A stretch of DNA of 64,000 bases from contig NZ_CP137003.1 of the NCBI RefSeq assembly GCF_033110965.1, forward strand, positions 3,472,001 through 3,536,000. Reading direction: 5' to 3'. Below the pieces are notes generated by a model. That model did not search any database and was not told where the DNA came from. It worked only from the letters and a program-made list of their open reading frames with translations. The position numbers were made by a program, and so were the translations under genes. Of the stretch, positions 54,348 through 61,663 are shown one piece after another; positions within the stretch are counted from its first letter, which is position 1, and each line of letters opens with the position of its first letter. The stretch is from Raineyella sp. LH-20. Its GTDB lineage: Bacteria; Actinomycetota; Actinomycetes; Propionibacteriales; Propionibacteriaceae.

Positions 54348-54827
54348 ATGAGGAACCGTCACCACAGCCTCTGGAGCGCTGCGCTGATGACGGTGCTGGG
54401 CGGGATCGGCCTGGCTAGCGCGGCCGGCAGTCTGGACGTGAGCGACAAGACCTGTTCCCCGCAGCTTCCGCTGCTCGCCTCCGTGGGCGTCCACCTGGAC
54501 CTGTTCGCACAGGCTCGAAGCTGCCCCGAACACAGCTATCTCCCCGGCAGCAACTTCGACACCACGGTACGGCTGTGGGTGCTGGTCTCGACCTCAACCC
54601 TGGCCGCCGGCATCGTCGGCGTGCTGCTGGCGCTGGGCGCAGGACTATGGGTACGCCGCACCCTGCGGTCGGCGCGCGACTGGCTGCACCGAAGGTTCCC
54701 GACGCCGTCATTCACCAGGCCAGTCGTGGCCAAGCCTGTACTTGCGGCCGCCACCCCGCGGCCTTTCCACTCTTTCGAGCACTATCAGCCATCGCAACGT
54801 CGCGGGCCACCAGTTTCGTTCTGCTGA
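54348..54827 (+). CDS. Unrecognised Cys-rich two-helix membrane protein, paralogue B
   Basis: 159 residues from ATG at 54348 (GAGGAG upstream). It shares with 47508-47987 the blocks KTCSPQLPLLASVGVHLDL, RSCPEHSYLPGSNFD, LAAGIVGVLLALGAGLWVRR, SARDWLHRRF and the terminal QRRGPPVSFC. It follows the multicopper oxidase by 71 bp on the same strand. The two paralogues bracket the lnt/ATPase/M23/oxidase block and point outward. The next 233 bases hold no supportable gene. Confidence 0.75.
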   Translation: MRNRHHSLWSAALMTVLGGIGLASAAGSLDVSDKTCSPQLPLLASVGVHLDLFAQARSCPEHSYLPGSNFDTTVRLWVLVSTSTLAAGIVGVLLALGAGLWVRRTLRSARDWLHRRFPTPSFTRPVVAKPVLAAATPRPFHSFEHYQPSQRRGPPVSFC

Positions 54828-55060
54828 CTAGCCCTCTTCGTTCGCCGCGCCCAGCCGGATCGCGGCACCGCTTCCGCACGCGGTTCATGCCTCCGACGCC
54901 GTGGGCGTGACGAACGAGCCATCCCGATGGCGAACTCAGCGGGCAACCCAGGTTCGCACACGACGGACTCGATGGTGTCCTTCGGCCCGCTCCGCAGTTC
55001 ACCGTCCGCTGCAAATCGCGGGAGCCGTCACCATCGCTACGCAGTCATCAGGAGACTGAC

Positions 55061-55264
55061 ATGAGCAAGGATCAATCGACTCACCCAAGCGCTGGTGACG
55101 CCCGAGCGGCGCCGCGAGCCCCCATCAGGCTGAGGACCAGGACGATCGTGATGCTCCTCATCGGGGTCGCATTCATCGCTCTGTGGGTCTACCTCGGACT
55201 CCAGTTGACCCGTCCGGTACCGACGCCGGCACATTCAACGATCTCGGCAGTTCACTCCAGGTGA
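55061..55264 (+). CDS. Small single-helix membrane protein
   Basis: 67 residues from ATG at 55061. A basic cytosolic N terminus is followed by one helix (IVMLLIGVAFIALWVYLGL) and a short Pro-rich tail. Its stop overlaps the GTG of the following kinase-like gene. No family recognised. Confidence 0.55.
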   Translation: MSKDQSTHPSAGDARAAPRAPIRLRTRTIVMLLIGVAFIALWVYLGLQLTRPVPTPAHSTISAVHSR

Positions 55265-56178
55265 GCGAGATCCAGGCAGTGATCCCGAGAGGGATAGCCG
55301 ACTTCGTGCGAACAGTGGCGAGTGACCATGGCGGTGAAGCGGCCTCGCACACTGTCGTCTCTGAGTTGGCCCACCAGGGCCAGCGCCGACCGCAGCCCGA
55401 TCGGGCGCGCGCACGGCTCTACGCCTGCGCCGGAGTTGTCGTGAAGATACACCCCTTTGGGGCCGATACAGCACTCCTACGACGCCGGCTGCAGGTCATC
55501 ACCCAACCCGGAGCAAGCCGCTTCTGGGTTCAGCCACTGCACGGCATTCCGATACTCGCGCCCGACGGACAACTCACCACGATCTGGCCACGAGTAGCCG
55601 TGCTGGCTCCCGACCACCGGCCACCGTGGACGCAGTTGGGAACCCTGCTTGCTGAGCTGCATCGCACCCGTCCCGCTGGGTCGTCATTCCCGCAGGCGGG
55701 CGTGCTTGCCCGGCTTGGCCGGGCGATTGACTATCTGCGCCGCCGTCCCTACGACGACCTGATCTGGCTGGTCGAACTCGGCGAGAACCTTGCCAGCCGG
55801 CTACGCCGGCCACAACGCACCGCGATGATCCACGGCGACCTCCACCTGGGTCAACTGGGCCGCCCCTCGCCGGCGGGCGACTGGTACCTGCTCGACCCCG
55901 ACGACACGGGCGTCGGCGACCCGGCCTGGGACCTTGCGCGCCCAGCCGCGTTCTGGGCGGCAGGGTTGCTCCCTGACGAGCCCTGGACGATCCTCCTCAA
56001 TGCCTATCGAGCCGCTGGCGGTCCCGCCGTGCCGCCAGCCGGCGACCCCTGGACCGACCTCGACCCACCGGCTCGCGCCGCGACCCTGATCGCGGCCGCT
56101 CGCTCTCTCCGCTCCGGCGAGTCCCCAGCCACGACCCGCGCACTGCTACAGGCGTGCCGCCGGATGCAGGACAGTTGA
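55261..56178 (+). CDS. Aminoglycoside phosphotransferase-fold (APH-like) kinase
   Basis: 305 residues from GTG at 55261. The C-terminal lobe has the APH catalytic loop MIHGDLHLGQLGR and the metal-binding LLDPDDTGVGDPAWDLARP. The N-terminal lobe is short with VVKIHPF as the likely ATP lysine. Substrates of such stand-alone APH-like kinases are unknown; drug resistance should not be assumed. It is coupled to the small membrane protein. Confidence 0.78.
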   Translation: MSEIQAVIPRGIADFVRTVASDHGGEAASHTVVSELAHQGQRRPQPDRARARLYACAGVVVKIHPFGADTALLRRRLQVITQPGASRFWVQPLHGIPILAPDGQLTTIWPRVAVLAPDHRPPWTQLGTLLAELHRTRPAGSSFPQAGVLARLGRAIDYLRRRPYDDLIWLVELGENLASRLRRPQRTAMIHGDLHLGQLGRPSPAGDWYLLDPDDTGVGDPAWDLARPAAFWAAGLLPDEPWTILLNAYRAAGGPAVPPAGDPWTDLDPPARAATLIAAARSLRSGESPATTRALLQACRRMQDS

Positions 56179-56387
56179 CAGCCCCAGCAGAAACCACAGG
56201 TGCCGGCGGTTCACCGTGCCACGCCGACATCCGAGTCAGCGTCAGCGACCCGCCTCACTCCGACGCCCGGGTGCATCCGCACAAGCCACAACGGCGAGCG
56301 GGCCGGACGGCCCGCGACCGAGGCTGTCCTCGTGGTTGGCGAGCACCGCCCGCGTCGCCACCAGTCGATGAACGCAGGTCCGCGAGA

Positions 56388-56696
56388 CTAGCTGGAAAAG
56401 AACAACCCCGCCAGGCCGCCTTTGCGATACCGACGATCACCGTGCTTGCCCCAAGCGGGGCCATAGCCGGGCGGTGGCGGTGCCTGGCTGACGAACCGGC
56501 CCTCCATCTGCGTGAGGTGCTCAAGTTCACCGAAGTCGAGGAAGAGCCCTCGACAACTTCCGCACTGCTCCAGCTGGATTCCGTTGCGCTCATAAGTTCG
56601 CATCGCGCCGTGACACTTCGGGCACACAATCGCCGCCCGCGGGGGTTCCTGCCCCGGATAGGGATCGTATGGACGCGGGTGGTTCGGATAGGTCAT
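56388..56696 (-). CDS. zf-TFIIB domain protein
   Basis: 102 residues from ATG at 56696. Two CxxC knuckles, VCPKCHGAMRTYERNGIQLEQ and CGSCRGLFLDFGELEHL, form the zf-TFIIB zinc ribbon. The C terminus is basic (KHGDRRYRKGGLAGLFFSS). Function unknown; it may bind Zn in this metal-related island. It converges on the kinase gene, leaving 209 bases (56179-56387) with no recognised feature. Confidence 0.82.
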   Translation of the reverse strand: MTYPNHPRPYDPYPGQEPPRAAIVCPKCHGAMRTYERNGIQLEQCGSCRGLFLDFGELEHLTQMEGRFVSQAPPPPGYGPAWGKHGDRRYRKGGLAGLFFSS

Positions 56697-56894
56697 GCCA
56701 CCAATCATGACGACCCGAGCCAAATCATCGGCCAGCTCATCGAGGCCGGGACGGAATGTGGAACGCGGGGTCTGGATGAAGACGAAACCGGCGTCTGGCT
56801 TGCACAAACGCCACGGAACAAGACGGGAGAGTTGTGTGACTCCTCCAACACCAAGTTGTGCATAGACACACCAGGGAGCCGTCGGAGAGGGTGG

Positions 56895-57018
56895 AACTCG
56901 AAGGGGAGTAGTTCCGTCCAGGCCCTCGGTTCGGACGCGGTGCGTCGACATGCTGGCGGTCATCCTGATCCGCCCGGCGTAGCACCTCATTTTGCGAGGC
57001 GAACGAGACCTTCGGCCA
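56895..57018 (+). promoter_or_regulatory. Probable yybP-ykoY (Mn2+) riboswitch
   Basis: P1 CGAAGG (56899-56904) pairs with CCTTCG (57009-57014). GGGGAGTAG (56903-56911), the invariant 5' motif of the class, follows the stem, and GAACGAGACC (57001-57010) matches its 3' motif (GAGACCUU). Between them lie helix CGTCC/GGACG (56915-56919 with 56933-56937) and helix GGCGG/CCGCC (56955-56959 with 56970-56974), whose loop begins GTCATC, the L3 metal-binding element. It ends 23 bases before the exchanger ATG. The rest of the 344-base gap (56697-56894) holds only its likely promoter. Confidence 0.78.
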
Positions 57019-57040
57019 CGGCCTTGACCTGGAGTGCCCA

Positions 57041-58294
57041 ATGCCTGCTGCCCTGATCCGCCGCGTCCTGCTGTGTCTACTCGTTGCAGGCCCAGCCGTC
57101 GCCATCCGTGTGTTGGGAGTTGAGTTCTCAGCAGTGGCTGAGGTAGTCGTCTTCGGCGCGGCTGTGGTGGCAGCAGCGTTCCTTCTCGCCTGGGCCGCCG
57201 AAGCCGCCCAGAAGGACATCTCGGGCGCCCTCGCCATTGCCTTGCTGGCACTGATCGCAGTTCTCCCGGAGTATGCCGTAGACCTGTACTACGCCTACCG
57301 CTCCGGTTCCGATCCGTCCTACCTCCACTTCGCGGCCGCGAACATGACCGGCTCGAACCGGCTGCTACTCGGCTTCGGCTGGCCCCTCGTCGTGGTCGTC
57401 GCACTCGTCGTCGCGCGCCGCCAGGCACGCCGGGACGATGCACCCACCCCCAATGCGCTGGAGCTGCCTGTTGCCAGCCGACGAGACGTCGGCTTCCTCG
57501 CTATCCTCGGGCTCGTCGCGTTCGTGATCCCGCTCATCGGGAGCATCCCGCTGTGGTTCGGGGTCGGTCTCATCGTCGTGTTCGGCCTCCATCTATGGCG
57601 AGCCGCGCAGACCTACGACGCTGACCAGGAGGAGTTCGTAGGCGCGGCAGCGCTGATTGCCGGGCTTGACGCCCGACCGAGGCGCATTCTCGTCGTGGCG
57701 ATGTTCCTCGTCTCCGGGGCGGTGATCCTGATCTCAGCCGAACCGTTCGCCGATGCACTAGTCGCCTCAGGCTCGGCGCTCGGCATCGACAGCTACTTTC
57801 TGGTTCAGTGGCTCGCCCCGCTAGCCTCGGAGGCCCCGGAGTTCATCATCGCGGTGATGTTCGCCGCCCGCGGCAAAGGTGTGGCTGCCATCGGCACGCT
57901 GATCGCATCCAAGGTCAACCAGTGGAGCCTGCTGGTCGGCTCACTGCCCGTGGCGCACTTCCTGGGCGGTGGACCCAGTTCGCTGGCTCTAGACAGCCGC
58001 CAAGTCGAGGAGTTCACCTTGACGGCCACCCAGACGCTGCTCGGGGTGGCAATCATCCTCGCGCTGCGGTTCCACTGGTGGTCCGCGATCGGGCTCGCCG
58101 CGCTCTTCGGCGTCCAGTTCCTCATCACTGACACCACCGGACGGTACGTGCTGAGCGCCATCCACCTCGCCCTCACCATCGGCTTCCTCGTCGCTCATCG
58201 ACACAGCATCCTCCCCACACTCGTCGCGCCCTTCCACGAGCAGCCCGCAGTCGATCAAGACGAGCCGAAGACCGTTATGGACACCCACGCCTAG
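57041..58294 (+). CDS. CaCA-family cation exchanger, probable Mn2+ (or Ca2+) exporter
   Basis: 417 residues, about ten transmembrane helices. The two inverted alpha repeats of Na/Ca exchangers are visible: ALLALIAVLPEYAVDLYYAY and WLAPLASEAPEFIIAVMFAA, the second followed by GTLIASKVNQWSLLVGSLPV. Acidic residues of both repeats are kept. Exchangers of this type export divalent cations. The manganese-type riboswitch directly upstream and the DtxR/MntR gene directly downstream argue for Mn2+ efflux. Confidence 0.85.
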   Translation: MPAALIRRVLLCLLVAGPAVAIRVLGVEFSAVAEVVVFGAAVVAAAFLLAWAAEAAQKDISGALAIALLALIAVLPEYAVDLYYAYRSGSDPSYLHFAAANMTGSNRLLLGFGWPLVVVVALVVARRQARRDDAPTPNALELPVASRRDVGFLAILGLVAFVIPLIGSIPLWFGVGLIVVFGLHLWRAAQTYDADQEEFVGAAALIAGLDARPRRILVVAMFLVSGAVILISAEPFADALVASGSALGIDSYFLVQWLAPLASEAPEFIIAVMFAARGKGVAAIGTLIASKVNQWSLLVGSLPVAHFLGGGPSSLALDSRQVEEFTLTATQTLLGVAIILALRFHWWSAIGLAALFGVQFLITDTTGRYVLSAIHLALTIGFLVAHRHSILPTLVAPFHEQPAVDQDEPKTVMDTHA

Positions 58295-58295
58295 G

Positions 58296-59006
58296 ATGAC
58301 CCCGATGAAGCGCTCTCCTGCCACCCGCATGGTCGAGGACTATGTAACGCTGATCTGGAAAGCCCACGAATGGCCTGGCGGGGAGCCCTCTACAACAGAC
58401 CTAGCCGCCCAACTCGGCGTGACTCCCTCGACCGTCTCGGCCAACCTAGAACGACTCGCCCGCGACGGACTCATCTCCTACGAGCCTTACGGCCCAATCG
58501 AGTTGACCGACGACGGGCGCGCAATCGCGATAGACATCGTTCGACGACACCGAATCGTGGAGACCTATCTCGTCGAGCATCTAGAGCTGTCCTGGGACCA
58601 GGTCCACGACGAGGCGAACCACCTGGAGCACGCCGTTTCCGACCTCGTACTGGACCGCATGGACGCCGCACTCGGGCACCCCACCCACGACCCCCACGGA
58701 GCCCCGATCCCCGACCCTGACGGACGGATCCCGCCCGATCACAGCCAAGCTCTCAACGAGGCCGAACCCGGCACCTCCGTGCAAGTGCTGCGCGTCTCGG
58801 ATCGCTCGCCCGACATCCTCCGCTACCTCACCGGACACGGAATCTCGGTCGGTACCAGACTTACCGTCACCGACGTCAGCCCCGCGGCTGCGGCCGTCCG
58901 GGTCACCGTCGACGACACTACGATCGACCTCGGCCTCCCGGCCGCCATTGCAGTACGCGTCAGCCCCCGAACAGACCCAGAAGCACACACCCCTGGTCCC
59001 GCCTAG
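58296..59006 (+). CDS. DtxR/MntR-family metal-dependent regulator
   Basis: 236 residues (ATG at 58296 or 58305). The N-terminal winged helix (TTDLAAQLGVTPSTVSANLERLARDGLI) is followed by the metal-binding dimerisation domain (HRIVETYLVEHLELSWDQVHDEANHLEHAVSD, with His/Glu/Cys-position ligands) and a FeoA/SH3-like C-terminal domain. It lies 1 bp after the exchanger gene, so the two form a unit sensing and exporting manganese or iron. Confidence 0.88.
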   Translation: MTPMKRSPATRMVEDYVTLIWKAHEWPGGEPSTTDLAAQLGVTPSTVSANLERLARDGLISYEPYGPIELTDDGRAIAIDIVRRHRIVETYLVEHLELSWDQVHDEANHLEHAVSDLVLDRMDAALGHPTHDPHGAPIPDPDGRIPPDHSQALNEAEPGTSVQVLRVSDRSPDILRYLTGHGISVGTRLTVTDVSPAAAAVRVTVDDTTIDLGLPAAIAVRVSPRTDPEAHTPGPA

Positions 59007-59080
59007 GTTCCGCCAATGAAGGGCCTCGGCATGGACAGCGCTCAGCCGGGGCTCACGGGAGCACACAGAGAGCACTGCAC

Positions 59081-60031
59081 ATGGCTTATCCCAGCAATCA
59101 GCCGGACCCAGACAGCAGGACGGACAAGACCTCGCCCGCGCCGCCGGTCACCTACGCTGAGCAGCTCAGCTGCCAAGCAGGACGACCCGCAGCGCTGCTC
59201 GGCATCCTCATCGCGTTCTCGTTCTACTTCACTCTCACGCCATGGATCTCGCTGGCGATCACCGCCGTCTCCCACTACGTGACAGCACCCGACGTGCCTT
59301 TCACCGACTTTCAGAGTTATGCCGCCAGCTACCAGATACCCACCGGACTCGCGGCGAACGGCATCGCCATCGCCGGGCTGCTCCTGTGCTGCTGGCTCCT
59401 GATGACCCGACTCCACCGTGCCCCGCTTGGACAACTCTCCTCGGTGGAACAACGTCTGCGCCGCGGCTATCTCGGGATATGTCTCGGGATAGCGACCATC
59501 CTCATCCTTGGCGGGAGCTTGCTGGTCGGCTACCTCCAAAGCCAGCCCTTCCAGTTCGCGCCGCAGCCGCAGTGGTGGAGCTTCCTTGTCGTCGTGGCAA
59601 TCGTCACCCCGTGGCAGGCCGCAGCCGAAGAGTACCTCTTCCGCGGCTACCTACTACAGTCGATGACCAGACTCACCGCCAACCCCTGGATCGGGGCCGC
59701 CGCATCGTCACTCGTGTTTGCCTCACTCCATGGCGTCCAGAACGCCGCACTGTTCGTAGACAGACTCGCTTTCGGGCTGCTCGCCTCGACCCTCGTGATC
59801 CTCACCGGCGGTCTCGAAGCAGGCATCGCGGCTCACATCATCAACAATGTCGGCGCCTACTCCATCGCCGCAATGACCTCCAGCATCGCGCAACTCCGGG
59901 CAACGCAGGCGATCTCATGGACCGACGCCCTCACAAACATCACCATCTTCGCCGCCTTCGCCACGGCGGCGACACTCGTCATACGACTACACCGGCTACC
60001 CACGAGGATGGATAACGCGGACGCGTCATAG
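59081..60031 (+). CDS. CPBP-family intramembrane metalloprotease
   Basis: 316 residues from ATG at 59081, about eight helices. The Abi/CPBP motifs are present: QAAAEEYLFRGYLLQSM (EExxxR), VFASLHGVQN (His) and AGIAAHIINNVGAY (HxxxN). Such proteases act in prenyl-protein processing, bacteriocin immunity or membrane stress. The substrate is unknown. The next 215 bases to 60246 hold no supportable gene. Confidence 0.88.
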   Translation: MAYPSNQPDPDSRTDKTSPAPPVTYAEQLSCQAGRPAALLGILIAFSFYFTLTPWISLAITAVSHYVTAPDVPFTDFQSYAASYQIPTGLAANGIAIAGLLLCCWLLMTRLHRAPLGQLSSVEQRLRRGYLGICLGIATILILGGSLLVGYLQSQPFQFAPQPQWWSFLVVVAIVTPWQAAAEEYLFRGYLLQSMTRLTANPWIGAAASSLVFASLHGVQNAALFVDRLAFGLLASTLVILTGGLEAGIAAHIINNVGAYSIAAMTSSIAQLRATQAISWTDALTNITIFAAFATAATLVIRLHRLPTRMDNADAS

Positions 60032-60246
60032 GCCCAACCCCTGTCAACGACTCCCAAACAGGCAACAAAGCGCGCTACCCCACACCTCTCAATCACCACC
60101 CACACCGCGGACCCCAGCACGCCGAGCGCCAACGGGCTCCTACTGCTCGCTGCCTGGCCGACCTACGAACGCAGGATCACCGCATCGGGGACACCCCCGC
60201 CGCTCACCCAGCGGAGTGATCGCGGCCGGCGGTCGCGTAGCCTCCG

Positions 60247-61362
60247 CTACCCAAGCGGCGAGAACGCTGACACGGCAGTCAGTGCGATCGCCGCTTGTAG
60301 AGGCAGGACCCCATTGCCAAGCGCCATCAGTTGCTGGTTCGGCGGAAGGCCATGTCGTGGATCGGAGAGCCAGGCGGTAGGGAGTCCCATGAGCCACTCC
60401 ACGAACTCCGGTGCTGGACGCGGGCCATTCTCGTTCCTCAGGAGTGCGGGCGCTGGTGCGACTCGTCCGGTGATGTGCTCCCAACGAGCCACGGCGTGGG
60501 CATAGCGTCCCCAGCGGTGAAGATGTCCTCGGTCAGCGACCACAACGTCGCCGAGTCGCTGTGCCTGCTGAGCGAGCCATCCGGTCCGTGGAGCGCGAGG
60601 TCGATGATCTGGTGCGAGAGTGCGATCGTGCCCCGTCTCGCCTTCACCTTGTCCAGGGTCTCTCCACCTCGAAGCGAGTCCGACGCGAGCGGGGTTCGGA
60701 ACAGCGTCTTGACGCTGGGCCAGGAGGAAGATGCGGAACCGGGGGTGAGGAGCGCCGACAAGGGAAGCAGGTAGACCGACCCATCGTGCATCCATCCGCA
60801 GGTCGGCCAAATCGCCGAGTACGGCGCCGGCTGCTCGTAGAGGTCGAGTTGCGCTGTCTCCCAGATGCCACGGGTCGGGCTCCAGAGCGCGAAGGGCTGT
60901 ATCGTCGGGGGTTGCTGCGCAGGGGTTGCGCGGGGCATTGTCGTCTCCTTCGGTGATCGGTCGGATGGCTGGGGACGAGAGCAGACCGCGGACGTTTTCG
61001 ATGACGACCCATTGGGGTTGCAGCACTTCGATGGCTGTGCCCATGTGCGCCCATAGACCTGAGCGGGTTCCGGGTGCGAGACCGGCGCGCTTGCCGACGG
61101 TGGACACGTCTTGGCAGGGGAAGCCGCCGATCAGAATGTCAACGGGCTCGACCTGCGACCAGCTGATCCTTGTGATGTCGCCCAGATTCGGGGCGTCGGG
61201 CCAGTGGTGGGCGAAGACCCTGGCCACGGGCTCATTGATCTCAGAGAACCAGACGGTCTCTCCGCCGAAGACATGTTCGACAGCGAGGTCGAGGCCGCCG
61301 TATCCCGAGAAGAGCGAACCGATCCTCAGCGGACTCGCGGGATCGGTCGGTGTGTCGTGCAT
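60247..61362 (-). CDS. DNA (cytosine-5) methyltransferase
   Basis: 371 residues, full length. Motif I LRIGSLFSGYGGLDLAVEHV, motif IV ILIGGFPCQDVS (catalytic Cys83), motif VI WVVIENVRGLL, and the C-terminal motifs IX-X FVEWLMGLPTAWLSD and ALGNGVLPLQ. No cognate restriction enzyme is adjacent. Divergent from the relaxase gene, it probably serves to protect the transferred DNA from host restriction. Its C terminus is homologous to the tail fused on the DUF2637 copy at 40493. Confidence 0.92.
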   Translation of the reverse strand: MHDTPTDPASPLRIGSLFSGYGGLDLAVEHVFGGETVWFSEINEPVARVFAHHWPDAPNLGDITRISWSQVEPVDILIGGFPCQDVSTVGKRAGLAPGTRSGLWAHMGTAIEVLQPQWVVIENVRGLLSSPAIRPITEGDDNAPRNPCAATPDDTALRALEPDPWHLGDSATRPLRAAGAVLGDLADLRMDARWVGLPASLVGAPHPRFRIFLLAQRQDAVPNPARVGLASRWRDPGQGEGETGHDRTLAPDHRPRAPRTGWLAQQAQRLGDVVVADRGHLHRWGRYAHAVARWEHITGRVAPAPALLRNENGPRPAPEFVEWLMGLPTAWLSDPRHGLPPNQQLMALGNGVLPLQAAIALTAVSAFSPLG

Positions 61363-61426
61363 GAATGCTCCGGCTGACGGGATGATCCCCGGCCAGAACT
61401 CGCGTGAGTCGTGTCGCCGGGCTGGT

Positions 61427-61650
61427 CACCTGTCAGGTGCACCACTACGTCGTGCTGACCTGTCCTCGCGGTCGCCGGCCCAGTGCCATCCAGTCCATCG
61501 ACCAGCAACGTCCATTCACGACAGCCCGCACTCAGGAAGCTCCGCCACACCCTGCCTTTTCTGAGCTGACACGCCTCTTGCAGGTCGAGGTTGAGCCGGC
61601 CATGACCGCTTCAGAAGTCACCGGGTGAGGGTGCTCACCTGCCCGGCAGG
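61427..61650. promoter_or_regulatory. Palindrome-rich region upstream of the relaxase, candidate oriT/operators
   Basis: Within the 301 bases between the divergent genes lie CACCTG-T-CAGGTG (61427-61439), GGTGAG-GGTG-CTCACC (61624-61639) and CCTGCC-C-GGCAGG (61638-61650), all perfect. The CACCTG/CAGGTG half-site also recurs ahead of the transfer genes at the other end of the element. MobF relaxases usually nick a site close to their gene, so oriT may lie here. The nick sequence itself cannot be identified. Confidence 0.45.
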
Positions 61651-61663
61651 AGCGGAGGTGGGC

